Source: BCD1 sp965230565
GTDB taxonomy: Bacteria; Bacteroidota; Bacteroidia; Chitinophagales; Saprospiraceae
Reading direction: 5' to 3'
NCBI GenBank assembly: GCA_965230565.1
Contig: CBDDLH010000001.1
Span: forward strand, 186,001-250,000
Length of the DNA stretch: 64,000 bases
The notes under the pieces were generated by a model. The model saw nothing but the letters and a program-made list of their open reading frames with translations. It ran no database searches and was not told the DNA's origin. The position numbers and the translations under genes were made by a program. Positions 1 to 9,147 of this stretch are shown piece after piece (position 1 is the stretch's first letter; every line of letters starts with the position of its first letter).

Positions 1-1
1 C

Positions 2-592
2 CAGGATCAAAGCAATGTGGTGCTCAAGGCCTGGATCGACGATATTGGGGGAGAAACATTGTTCATGGACAGTACGATCATCTCAGAAATTGCTGCCGGA
101 ACAACCGACCTGATGGTCGATCTGGACAGTGTTTATGTACCTGAATTTTTAAGTATCGAGAATATTTATACCGTTCATTACCTCGTTTACAGCCTGGATA
201 ATCCGGATGGAGATATTGCTGCTGAAGACAATAGTTATTCCGCCAATTTTGTGGTTACGGAATCTACTTTTGCCCAGGAGGATGGTAATGGGTTGGAAGG
301 AATGGGAGCGGACGCGGACTGGGTAATAGGCAATGTCTACGAAATGCCTCCCTTTTATATGATCCCGGAAGCACATACGGAAGCTACCTCTGCAGTTTTC
401 TCAGCCTCCCGAAGTTCGATGGATGGATCTCTGGAGGGAGAACAGGTAATGGTAATGCTTTTTAAAGTAAAAAACGAGGTCCTTCCCGACTGGTCCAATT
501 TTGATCTTACGTCGATTGGTCAGGATGATGACTCTACAACTGCATTTCTTTGGACACTTTTATGTATTCCCGGAAGGGCATCAAAATTTTGA
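2..592 (+). CDS. T9SS type A secreted protein, upstream fragment (partial, frameshifted)
   Basis: The frame is open from the window edge, so the true start and signal peptide lie upstream. The fragment has the acidic, beta-rich composition of Bacteroidota extracellular proteins, with no enzymatic motif that I recognise. It ends in a stop at 590-592, but the fragment beginning at about 545 in the next frame continues the protein (FYVFPEGHQNFEL...) to a T9SS sorting domain. The two pieces are therefore one gene broken by a +1 shift between about 540 and 565, in T-rich sequence. The last 12 or so residues of this frame (after DDDSTTAF) are probably artefactual. It is known only as a likely secreted surface protein; function unknown. 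Confidence 0.7.
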   Translation, partial: QDQSNVVLKAWIDDIGGETLFMDSTIISEIAAGTTDLMVDLDSVYVPEFLSIENIYTVHYLVYSLDNPDGDIAAEDNSYSANFVVTESTFAQEDGNGLEGMGADADWVIGNVYEMPPFYMIPEAHTEATSAVFSASRSSMDGSLEGEQVMVMLFKVKNEVLPDWSNFDLTSIGQDDDSTTAFLWTLLCIPGRASKF

Positions 593-1112
593 GCTGGCCG
601 AAGTAGAACTCAATTCCTTTAGCGGAGATGGTCATCCTTTTTTGGATCCGGATGCACGGTATATTTTGGCTGTTTCGTATGAAGGCACTGCCAATAATAT
701 TCTGCACAGTGTAGACAGAGATATTACCTATGACAACCGGGTTTCCAGTATGTTGTATGTGGATCAATGGTCGCTCGATGGGTTCGGGCCGGATGCTGCA
801 CCATTGTTGAGGTTAAACATGGACCTGGTTGTTAATACTGAGGAATCTTCTTTACCTGACAGAGCGCTGCAAATATTACCGAATCCTGCTACGGATAAAT
901 TAACCATAAACATTTCTACTCAATCTGAAGAAGAAGGCTTATTAATCATTGCCGACACAAGTGGCAGAGTCATTAACTATCAATTGATAGACATTCCGGA
1001 CGGACAAAAAGAAATTGATTTAAATGTGAGCCAATATGCACAGGGACAGTACATGGTTCAATTGGTTACTAAGGAAGGAAATTTGACAAAGTCGTTTGTG
1101 GTGGTGAAATAA
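501..1112 (+). CDS. T9SS type A secreted protein, C-terminal fragment
   Basis: This is the downstream part of the gene that begins before the window. Real coding sequence in this frame probably starts near 545. The last 80 or so residues form a typical T9SS type A sorting domain: the NPATDKLTI motif (PNPAxxxLxI pattern), then a beta-sandwich ending in GQYMVQLVTKEG and a basic KSFVVVK tail. Known T9SS clients with this domain cross the outer membrane and are released or anchored after the domain is cleaved. The preceding 100 residues (Y-E-G-T-A-N-N, then DGFGPDAAPLLRLNM) form the end of the passenger. It converges on the fibre gene ending at 1203, with a hairpin between them. Confidence 0.75.
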   Translation: MILRRLVRMMTLQLHFFGHFYVFPEGHQNFELAEVELNSFSGDGHPFLDPDARYILAVSYEGTANNILHSVDRDITYDNRVSSMLYVDQWSLDGFGPDAAPLLRLNMDLVVNTEESSLPDRALQILPNPATDKLTINISTQSEEEGLLIIADTSGRVINYQLIDIPDGQKEIDLNVSQYAQGQYMVQLVTKEGNLTKSFVVVK

Positions 1113-1146
1113 TAAAACACATAGTCACATAGAAAACAATAGAAAA

Positions 1147-1176
1147 AAGGGTGGAAAAATCCAATCTTCCACCCTT
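1147..1176. terminator. Hairpin between convergent genes
   Basis: A 9-bp stem (AAGGGTGGA / TCCACCCTT) with a 12-nt loop lies between the stop at 1112 and the convergent stop at 1203. The left arm is preceded by six A and the right arm is followed by a CT-rich tract, so it could terminate transcripts from both sides. Only moderate support because the T tracts are interrupted. Confidence 0.5.
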
Positions 1177-1202
1177 CCTTCTTTCCAGTCTTCCTCATTA
1201 TA

Positions 1203-4130
1203 TTACTTGCTCATCCGCTCATTAATATCATTATGATAATGCAGCGTCTCATCCATTCTGGATTTCACCCGCTTAAAGATGGAATCCTTGAAGGAAGCAT
1301 CACTGTCGATTTGATCCCAGAAAGGATGTCCATCGAGATTCGCGCCTGCGCTGATCATTTTCTTTCTGGCCAGCTCAAGTCCTTCTTCAAAGTGATCACG
1401 GGTAATCTCGATCATGATGATCTCTCCTCTTTCCGCCGCATCAATCGCCTGCTGCTCAATACTTCCTGGTTCAAAAGCTGCAACAGTTGGCGTATGATCA
1501 TGTCCCTCATGGGAATCTTCAATGCCGGCAGCTTCACGGAACCCGGGAACCAGATCAGCCAGGATAGTCATTTGATCCTTGAGTGATTCAATTTGATCCT
1601 GCTGAGCTTCGATACGCTGTTTTTGTTCTTCGATCTGCTCGTTTTGTTTATTCACCAGGTCAGAAAGATCATTGGTATTCAGACCTACAGCAACATTGAT
1701 CATGTTAAGGCCATCCTTTTTTGAACCTTCCCATGCCACTCCGAGAATCTGTTTGTAATCGTCAGGCCTCATGCTATCAGGATGTTTAGCTATTCCGAAA
1801 CCATCTCCATTGCCGGTTGGCAGGATATAATCTCCCGGATTAACTTTACCGACCACCATGGTAGGAATTTGTCCGAGGAAAGCCACCATTTCATATTTAT
1901 CTTCTTCACCGCTTCCCGGTAATCCCCCAAGCACCGCAGGATTGTGAGAGATGACCATAATCCGATCTGCATCCCAGGTATTTTGGGAAATGTATCCGTT
2001 CTTCATACCAACCACTTCTCCGGGAGCAAAATCGTCTTGCTGGTTGAGCTTTGGCAAATACTCTGCGTAATCCTCAGCACCTGAAGCAAAAGTTACGCCT
2101 ATTTCGGCCATATAGGTGTTTACGAATTGATTCTTATTATCAACTGCTATGGCCAAATTAGCCGCTTGCAGGGCAATGTTGGCAATCGCTATTACTTCCA
2201 TGGCAATGGCCGCAGCAATTTCTCCCGGGGAGGGTGCGGTTACACAAGGTATCAGTCCAACACATACAGTTGAAGAACCAATGGCTCCGGCAAGTTCAAT
2301 GGTCTGCATCACGCCTTCGGCCACTACGATTGCCATGGAGGTACTTTCCAAAATAATGTCATCATCCGCAAAGCTTAAATCATCCTTATATCCGCGGTTA
2401 TTGTCCAGGTCATCCGGACCATTTTCTCCTTCAACCCGTCCAACGATCTGTCCGGAACTGTTGATGAAGGTCAGGAAGTTATTTTTATTGTGAGGCGTAC
2501 CAGCTCCCAACTGAACTAAAATTCCACTACCATTATCTGTATTCCGGAAGTGGGCAATATGTCCGGTACCGACCTTCTCATCCGAAGACAGGTCCGGGTC
2601 ATAACCTAATGGAATATCCACCACATTACTGGTTTCCACCTTAAAAGTGTTATTCACTTGTGCTGCACCATCCACATTGATCCGTTTTTTAATACCAACA
2701 CCACCGGATACTATCAATGCTCCGGTACCGGAATCCGTAGATTCCGTTTCATCGGTAATGGACACTGCTCCTCCGAATTCTACAGGACCGCCAAATTTGG
2801 CAATACCGCCAACATTCAGATTCTCACCAATACCTACACCACCATTAACCACCAGTGCTCCGGTGCTTACTGAGGTGGAACTCAAAGAGGCATTATCCAG
2901 TAAAACGTGCTGGTTGAAGGTAGCATTTCCATGGCCTAAAAGCGTACCCGTCAAAATAGATGGGCTATCGTTGTGGACCGTAAAGGAACTCCTAAGATTG
3001 GTGGGCCCATCAACGTTCAACGAAGCATTCAGGTCTGTCGCCAAATCGGCAGTTAGTGTTCCGGAAAATAAGGCAGACTTTTCATTGGCCACGGTAAAAT
3101 CTCCGTTATTGATGGTTTGTCCTGAGAAGGTATTCAGGTAAACATTATTGAGAATATTGAGATCACCTTCATTAGTGAATGTTCCTCTGACCACATCATT
3201 GGTTATGAAATTGACATTTTGATAATTCCGGGTTCCCATAGTATTATTATCATCCTCAACTACATTTCCTCCCACGTGCCAATCCTGATCGGTATCTGAA
3301 ATGGAACACTCGGTTCCTGATTCAGCATCCGTACGGGAAAAGACGGTAAACTCACCAAAACTTCTTCCGACTACGGCATTGTCATCCGTTGCTCCCGGCC
3401 ATGAATTAGTTGCACATTTCGTCCGGAAATAAGTTATACAGCTTTCTCCGGCCACATTAGTGATTTTGAAATAGGTTTTGCTGTAAAGTGTTCCCAAAGA
3501 AGTAGAACTTCCGTCAATAACCAACAGGTCTCCCTTATTCACTCCTGAGAATGTTGTGATGAGATTGGTTAATGAACTGTTTCCATAGACCTCAATATCA
3601 ACAGCATTTTCACCAAAATAATAAACCTTGATCTCCATAAAAGCTCCATCACAATCACAAGGATCAAAGGAACAATCGGGATCCGGGAATACCATTTTTT
3701 CTTCAGGACCAGTAACTATGTCTCCGGCAGTAGCCGCATGAAAAGCATAAGGCACAGTCAACAACCTGGTGGTGCTTACCGTAGTGAACTGCTGCCCTCC
3801 ATCTTCGTCCAGGCCTATTTCCATCCAAACCTCATAATCCCCCCAATTCACGGATGAAAGCGATCCTGTTCTTGTCTCGCCTTTACCGATGGTTAAATCA
3901 AAAAGACCAAGAACATTGGTAGTTACCTGATGAGTTTCTTCGTACACAATATTTCCATCAACTCCTCCGGCAAGCAATCGAATCTCCAGGCCAACTTTCT
4001 TGAGCGCAAGGATTTTACCATCAGCATCCCTGGCAACAGCCTGGTATTTCATTCCGTCAGGTACTCCCTGGGCCATCAAAGTAGCTACGGAGATTAGCGT
4101 AAAAACAATGAATAAAAGTATTTTTTTCAT
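1203..4130 (-). CDS. Secreted fibre-like protein with phage tail-spike-type C-terminal module (paralog 1)
   Basis: 975 residues. Seen: signal peptide (1-20, ending in AQG); an N-terminal domain (about 22-132; MKYQAVARDADGK ... LLTVPYAFHA) that I recognise from many Bacteroidota tail-fibre-like proteins; a Cys-containing insert (150-275); beta-repeat modules of the type GALVVNGGVGIGENLNVGG (about 340-500); a long hydrophobic helix region with two Cys (about 596-663); a segment around GAEDYAEYLPKL to ILGVAW (683-800) that resembles the Peptidase_G2/intramolecular chaperone domain of phage tail spikes; a coiled coil (820-860); a His-rich stretch SHEGHDHTP (873-881); and a C-terminal helical tail. 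No T9SS sorting domain is visible. The paralog at 9148-11877 shares most modules. Inference: a trimeric surface fibre that matures by self-processing. The cleavage chemistry is not proven by the sequence. Confidence 0.75.
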   Translation of the reverse strand: MKKILLFIVFTLISVATLMAQGVPDGMKYQAVARDADGKILALKKVGLEIRLLAGGVDGNIVYEETHQVTTNVLGLFDLTIGKGETRTGSLSSVNWGDYEVWMEIGLDEDGGQQFTTVSTTRLLTVPYAFHAATAGDIVTGPEEKMVFPDPDCSFDPCDCDGAFMEIKVYYFGENAVDIEVYGNSSLTNLITTFSGVNKGDLLVIDGSSTSLGTLYSKTYFKITNVAGESCITYFRTKCATNSWPGATDDNAVVGRSFGEFTVFSRTDAESGTECSISDTDQDWHVGGNVVEDDNNTMGTRNYQNVNFITNDVVRGTFTNEGDLNILNNVYLNTFSGQTINNGDFTVANEKSALFSGTLTADLATDLNASLNVDGPTNLRSSFTVHNDSPSILTGTLLGHGNATFNQHVLLDNASLSSTSVSTGALVVNGGVGIGENLNVGGIAKFGGPVEFGGAVSITDETESTDSGTGALIVSGGVGIKKRINVDGAAQVNNTFKVETSNVVDIPLGYDPDLSSDEKVGTGHIAHFRNTDNGSGILVQLGAGTPHNKNNFLTFINSSGQIVGRVEGENGPDDLDNNRGYKDDLSFADDDIILESTSMAIVVAEGVMQTIELAGAIGSSTVCVGLIPCVTAPSPGEIAAAIAMEVIAIANIALQAANLAIAVDNKNQFVNTYMAEIGVTFASGAEDYAEYLPKLNQQDDFAPGEVVGMKNGYISQNTWDADRIMVISHNPAVLGGLPGSGEEDKYEMVAFLGQIPTMVVGKVNPGDYILPTGNGDGFGIAKHPDSMRPDDYKQILGVAWEGSKKDGLNMINVAVGLNTNDLSDLVNKQNEQIEEQKQRIEAQQDQIESLKDQMTILADLVPGFREAAGIEDSHEGHDHTPTVAAFEPGSIEQQAIDAAERGEIIMIEITRDHFEEGLELARKKMISAGANLDGHPFWDQIDSDASFKDSIFKRVKSRMDETLHYHNDINERMSK

Positions 4131-4265
4131 AATAGCTAGATTATAAGGTGTGAAACTATTTTATTGGATTCCATCTCGATAATAACTGTGTCGTAGGAGG
4201 GCGCATTTGTAATCAGGAGGGCAGTGAGGATGCACCTCGTCTTTTGGGTCTTAAGTAGTAGAAGA

Positions 4266-4301
4266 AAAAGGGCTGCCAGACAAATGCAAAACAGCCCTTT
4301 T
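4266..4301 (-). terminator. Rho-independent terminator after the FN3/Ig T9SS gene
   Basis: On the minus strand a 10-bp stem (AAAAGGGCTG / CAGCCCTTTT) is followed by TTTTTCTTCT. It lies about 40 bp past the stop codon at 4340. A second small hairpin (GTTACCGT, loop AAA, ACGGTAAC; 4316-4334) sits between the stop codon and this stem. Confidence 0.7.
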
Positions 4302-4339
4302 CTTTTTCAGCTGCCGTTACCGTAAAACGGTAACAGCTA

Positions 4340-7300
4340 TTAATCCATAATAACAATCTTCGAATTCCAGGTATCTTCTCCTACTTTAACTTTCAGCAGA
4401 TAAGTTCCTGCCGGCAAGTCAGAGGTTACAACAGATTCTTTCAACATTCCTTTGGAAACATTTCCTTTATTCTCGCGATGTACCAGATCTCCCAAAAGGG
4501 AATATACCTGTATTTCCATGGCACCTTCTGCACCCATCAATCCCTCTATCCGGAATTGTCCGTTGTTAGGATTAGGGTAAACGCCCAAATCATCAAACAG
4601 AGAATCGCTGCCTTTGACAATATCTTTGCCGTTAATATTACTTTCATCTCCCGTATTTTCCGGACCGGTGAAATCAATCACATCATTGGAACAGGTAACT
4701 GATAGACAGTTATTAACACAACAAATACTCACACCACAGGCATTAACAGCATCAACACAAATATCCCCTGTGCCACTGAAAGAAATAAACTTCACCAAAA
4801 CAGTATTGGTCCCCTGCCCTGTAACAATAACCGCTCCCGCAGGTACGGTCCAGTTATAGGAATCAGCTCCATTTACCGGATCTACGGTATACCATTGTGC
4901 AGATTCACAAGGAATATCCGTTGGTCCCTGAGGAGTATCCGGGATATCCGGATATCCCTGAACGAGCAGGAATGACTGGCCAAAGGTCGCACTTTGTCCA
5001 CAAGCATTAGAAGCCTTTGGCACAATGATACCGGAAGTAAAGTTTGGAATGGCATCCACTGTAATGCTTGTGGTACCCTGTCCACCGGTAATGGTCATAC
5101 CATTTGGAACCGTCCAGACATAGTGAGTTGTATTCGGAACAGGATCAATGGAATACACCAAGCCTGTTGCACCACACAATCCCATGGAAGGTCCGGAAAC
5201 GGGTCCTGGAATTTCCGGTAATGCCCCATCCTGAGAAGTCGTAACCTGATCGGAACCAACACAACCATTGCCGTCGGTTACCGTGACAGAGAAAGTGCCT
5301 ACGGTATTTACGACAATTGAATTCGTCATTTCTCCGGTCGACCAAATATAGGAAGCAAGGCCTTCTCCGGCACTCAATACGGTCGTGTTACCGTCACAGA
5401 AAGTCAACCCTCCTGAAATGATAGGTGGTGTAGGAGGAGTGAAAGCCTCCACCATTTGACTATCGGAACCCGTACATCCATTATTGTCAGAAACTGTTAC
5501 GGAATAAGTTCCGGCAGTATTAACGGTAATACTCTGAGCTGAAGAACTGTTTGACCAACTATAGGTAACAAATCCAGCTCCGGCATCAATAGTAGCCGTT
5601 TCCCCCGGACAGAAGCCGTCGTCACCGGAAATAACCGGACTAGGAGGAGTTGCATTAAAGGTCGTAACACTTTCATTACCTTCACATCCATTCCCATCTG
5701 TAACAGTCACCGTATACTGCCCCGCGGAGCTAACAGTGATACTTTGAGTAGAAGGCCCATTGGACCATGCATAACTTGCATATCCCATACCGGCATCAAG
5801 TGTAGTAGAACCTGAAGGGCAAATACCCAGGTTCCCGGAAACCGTTGGTGCAGGCAATGGGTTAACCGTTACCACTTGAGGAGCTGAAGTATTAATACCA
5901 CAGCCGGTACCATCATCAAAATCGACAGTATAAGAACCCGAGGTGGTAACGACAATACTAGGTGTCGTAGCTCCGGTACTCCATTCGATATCCGTATTCT
6001 CACTGGCCATAAGCACTACACTTCCGCCTTCGCAAAAAGTGGTTGGGTCATTATTCAGCACTGAAATCGTCGGTGTAACCTGATCCGCACTTGTGACGAC
6101 CACACTTGATGATCCTACACAACCATTCACATCAGTAACCGTAACAGAATAAGTATCGGCTGTATTCACACTTATTGAAGCAGTCGTGGCTCCCGTTGAC
6201 CAATTGTAACTTGTAAATGTAGCTGCAACTTCTTCACCGATTCCAACAGCATCAATACCGTTAAAACCTGAAACGGAATCTGATGCCATAGCAATACGCA
6301 CCTCAGAAACATCAAAGGCCGTAAGTGCAAACGTAATATGATTTCTTGTAGCTACTTCCGTTCCTGCAGAGGCCGTCCCGGAATAAACTACTTCATACAT
6401 GCCTGTTCCTGGATTTTTGATATAAACAGTATCCACGGCTCCAGGATTCAGGGTTTCGTAGATGTCGATGAAGTTTATAGGCGCCGGGTTGGAAAACCCA
6501 AGAACAATATGCTCTCTTGGTTCATCCGGTGAGTTGCTTAACCACTGGCCTTGATTTGTGCCATAAGCAGGGTAAACATTTGGAGCGCCCAAAGCCTGCG
6601 CAGCGCCAAAGTTGACATCTCCAAATTCTGAACTTACATCAATTACACTCGTAGCATATCGGGTATTGGCACTGGCCACCGTAAGCGGATTATTATCTCC
6701 TGAGCAAAGGGTCAGATCACCATTAATGACGGGAGTTTCACCGCCTGGTACGATCTCTGAACGGATCATGAGCCTTCCCGGCTCGGGATGATGTATTAAT
6801 CCGGTACCATCAATATTGGCGCGGTAGTATGCACTATCCCTGACAACATTTGCTTCCCACTGAACCCCAACAGGGTTATAAGCTTCCGTTGGGGTAGCTA
6901 TTTGGGCAAGACCAATGTAATATTCTTCATCGATGAATGAAGGCACATCCGGGAAATAGAAGGAGTAATAAGCATTTACATCATCTCCCGTTGCGATCAA
7001 AACATCTGAGGAATCCACCAGCGTACCATTCTCATCCATTACAACTGCATACATGGTATCTCCGACAGCAGAAAAGTCGAGGTAAATGTGAGCAGCGTTG
7101 ACAGACCCACAACCATTCATTTTATACCTGGCCAGGATCAAACCATCGCCGGTTCCAAACCCGGCTGAAGTCGCCGGATCTCCTTCATCGGCATAAGCCT
7201 GAATGGAGGAATTCACCTTACTGACGTAATAACCTTTATTGTTCGCTAAAGCATTTTCGTCTCCTAAAGCAGGAACCGAAACAATTACAGAGTCTGTTTC

Positions 7301-9055
7301 GTTGATGGCTGTTGTCCAGCCGGCAAAGTTGACAATGGCGCTCGTATCCCCATTGATCATGACCATCTGAGTATCGGTAAACCGCTGGGTTCCACTGACT
7401 GCATCCTTTACTTCCAAAGTTGCCGTATATGTTTGAGCGTCTGCAGAGTGATTCACGATCAAAGCAGAAATAGGTACCGGTGAGCCATATGGATCAGCGA
7501 TAAATCCGAATGAATACACCCCTGCAACTTCAACACTATCTTTTACACTATCAGCACCAAATCGGGTTTCTGGCCTGAGATTAGTTCCGAACAGGATATC
7601 CCGCTGGGCAAGATCACTCGTATCTGATTTGGTAGTTAACCCAAGAACCAACTGAACGGAATCAATCCCATTCACATCCTGGATCGTAGTATTGGCCATA
7701 GTCGCCAAAGCCACATTATTGGATGGAAGGTCTAATCCGGTACGCGACCATTCAAAAGCAACATAAACCCCATCTCCTGTGTAAGTAAAAGGACTGGTTC
7801 CCATACCTGAAAACGGAATGGAAAACGGACCAATCGTATCTGGCAAACTAATGCTGTCCGTATGAACGAGCGTCATTGGAGCAATGGCATTGGTCCAGGA
7901 AATAGCATTCTTCAGCCGGTACCTGACTTCGTAGGAAGTAGCTCCCGGAACCGCAATCCAGGTCATGACAGCCGTGGTATCATCCAGCACGTAAGTCGCC
8001 AGGCCTTCCGGCGGGTAACATGCTGTAGTTCCTGTTGTGGTAAAATCAGGCCCGTCAACAAAAGTTCCTTTGCCCGCATTACACACAGCTCTTGCCTGCC
8101 ACTCATATTGAGTACCCTCTAACAAACCACTGATGGTCGTGGTTGCACCAACACCTACGGCACTGGTCCAGGTGGTTGTCCCAATTCTTCGGAATCTGAT
8201 TTCGTGGTAGTTAGCCCCTCCGGCTTCCAGCCAGTTGAGTACTGCAGAAGTATCTGTAAGCGTTCCTACGCTAAGACTAAATGGTTCATTACAATTATCC
8301 GGAACACCTGTTTTGAAAGCGTTGGAAACCGCTGCTGAAGAATCAGCCGTACATTTGGTATAAACCCTGAACTCATAGTTCGTATCTTCTGTCAATCCAT
8401 TGACAACCAAAAAGGTGTCCGTAGTTGAACTGGAAGTATAGTTATTGGAATTTGCTACAGCATATTCGACTACATATTCCGTAAAATTGGTGGAATACTG
8501 GGAACTCCAGCTCAGAGTGGCTCCGTCATCGGAAATATCCAGGGCCGTGAGATTGTTCGGCCGGTTACAATCCAGTGAATCACCAATTTCAAACGAAGTT
8601 GAAACAGAGTAATCCGAATCTGTTCCGCACATTGATTTTACCTGCCATTCATAATCCCCTTCGAAGAGATCATCCAGGTACAATTCATTGGTTGTTACAG
8701 TAACGGTTGTCCATGCCAGATCCAGGCGGCTTTCGGTATCCGTGGTATTTTCCAGGTAAACCTTAAAGGCGCCATTGGTAGTGTCTCCCTGGGCCTGTGC
8801 ATAGGTAAACCCGATAGAGTTTATCATGGTGCCGGCAGAAAGCTCTGTCAGCCCCATCTCATCGGGTGTGATTAAAAATAAAGTTCTCTGGTACCGTAAA
8901 CCACCTTGCGGAGCGTTTTCCTGAGAATAGGAACCATCCCACGGCAAAACAGTGGTTTCCTGGGCCGTCAGCGCACCTGCCAAAACCAGCAGACAACCTA
9001 AAACCATGCCCTTGTAGCCAAAGAAACTAAAAATATTTGTGGCTAATTTTTTCAT
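4340..9055 (-). CDS. Large T9SS type A protein with FN3 and Ig-like repeats
   Basis: 1,571 residues from the ATG at 9055, chosen because MKKLATNIF begins a normal signal peptide that ends in ALTAQ; an in-frame start 13 codons upstream would add a non-signal extension. Order of domains: a beta-sandwich after the signal; about three fibronectin type III domains, each beginning with a C-x-x-P segment (CNRPNNL, CNEPFSL, CYPPEGL); a central region of about 450 residues without recognised motifs; then at least five Ig-like/SprB-like repeats of about 85 residues with the core SYxWSxGxxTxSIxV..GxYxVTVTDxNGC; a Cys-rich region; and a C-terminal T9SS type A domain (VYPNPNNGQFRIEG ... AGTYLLKVKVGEDTW). 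It is probably a surface adhesin or a large extracellular binding protein. It sits between the two fibre paralogs on the same strand with short gaps, so co-transcription is likely. Confidence 0.85.
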   Translation of the reverse strand: MKKLATNIFSFFGYKGMVLGCLLVLAGALTAQETTVLPWDGSYSQENAPQGGLRYQRTLFLITPDEMGLTELSAGTMINSIGFTYAQAQGDTTNGAFKVYLENTTDTESRLDLAWTTVTVTTNELYLDDLFEGDYEWQVKSMCGTDSDYSVSTSFEIGDSLDCNRPNNLTALDISDDGATLSWSSQYSTNFTEYVVEYAVANSNNYTSSSTTDTFLVVNGLTEDTNYEFRVYTKCTADSSAAVSNAFKTGVPDNCNEPFSLSVGTLTDTSAVLNWLEAGGANYHEIRFRRIGTTTWTSAVGVGATTTISGLLEGTQYEWQARAVCNAGKGTFVDGPDFTTTGTTACYPPEGLATYVLDDTTAVMTWIAVPGATSYEVRYRLKNAISWTNAIAPMTLVHTDSISLPDTIGPFSIPFSGMGTSPFTYTGDGVYVAFEWSRTGLDLPSNNVALATMANTTIQDVNGIDSVQLVLGLTTKSDTSDLAQRDILFGTNLRPETRFGADSVKDSVEVAGVYSFGFIADPYGSPVPISALIVNHSADAQTYTATLEVKDAVSGTQRFTDTQMVMINGDTSAIVNFAGWTTAINETDSVIVSVPALGDENALANNKGYYVSKVNSSIQAYADEGDPATSAGFGTGDGLILARYKMNGCGSVNAAHIYLDFSAVGDTMYAVVMDENGTLVDSSDVLIATGDDVNAYYSFYFPDVPSFIDEEYYIGLAQIATPTEAYNPVGVQWEANVVRDSAYYRANIDGTGLIHHPEPGRLMIRSEIVPGGETPVINGDLTLCSGDNNPLTVASANTRYATSVIDVSSEFGDVNFGAAQALGAPNVYPAYGTNQGQWLSNSPDEPREHIVLGFSNPAPINFIDIYETLNPGAVDTVYIKNPGTGMYEVVYSGTASAGTEVATRNHITFALTAFDVSEVRIAMASDSVSGFNGIDAVGIGEEVAATFTSYNWSTGATTASISVNTADTYSVTVTDVNGCVGSSSVVVTSADQVTPTISVLNNDPTTFCEGGSVVLMASENTDIEWSTGATTPSIVVTTSGSYTVDFDDGTGCGINTSAPQVVTVNPLPAPTVSGNLGICPSGSTTLDAGMGYASYAWSNGPSTQSITVSSAGQYTVTVTDGNGCEGNESVTTFNATPPSPVISGDDGFCPGETATIDAGAGFVTYSWSNSSSAQSITVNTAGTYSVTVSDNNGCTGSDSQMVEAFTPPTPPIISGGLTFCDGNTTVLSAGEGLASYIWSTGEMTNSIVVNTVGTFSVTVTDGNGCVGSDQVTTSQDGALPEIPGPVSGPSMGLCGATGLVYSIDPVPNTTHYVWTVPNGMTITGGQGTTSITVDAIPNFTSGIIVPKASNACGQSATFGQSFLLVQGYPDIPDTPQGPTDIPCESAQWYTVDPVNGADSYNWTVPAGAVIVTGQGTNTVLVKFISFSGTGDICVDAVNACGVSICCVNNCLSVTCSNDVIDFTGPENTGDESNINGKDIVKGSDSLFDDLGVYPNPNNGQFRIEGLMGAEGAMEIQVYSLLGDLVHRENKGNVSKGMLKESVVTSDLPAGTYLLKVKVGEDTWNSKIVIMD

Positions 9056-9147
9056 AATTAGGACGTTTGTGAGAGCTCCGGGGATTTTTATCAAAACCCG
9101 GGAGCTCCCGGAATGAGAAATTCAAATCAGACCCACTTGCCAAAGGA

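Noticed and set aside
2149..3141. Plus-strand open frames opposite the fibre genes, mirrored at 10061-10921
   Set aside because: They lie antisense to conserved protein regions of the fibres, so their shared sequence follows from the paralogy. No signal, start context or family pattern was seen.
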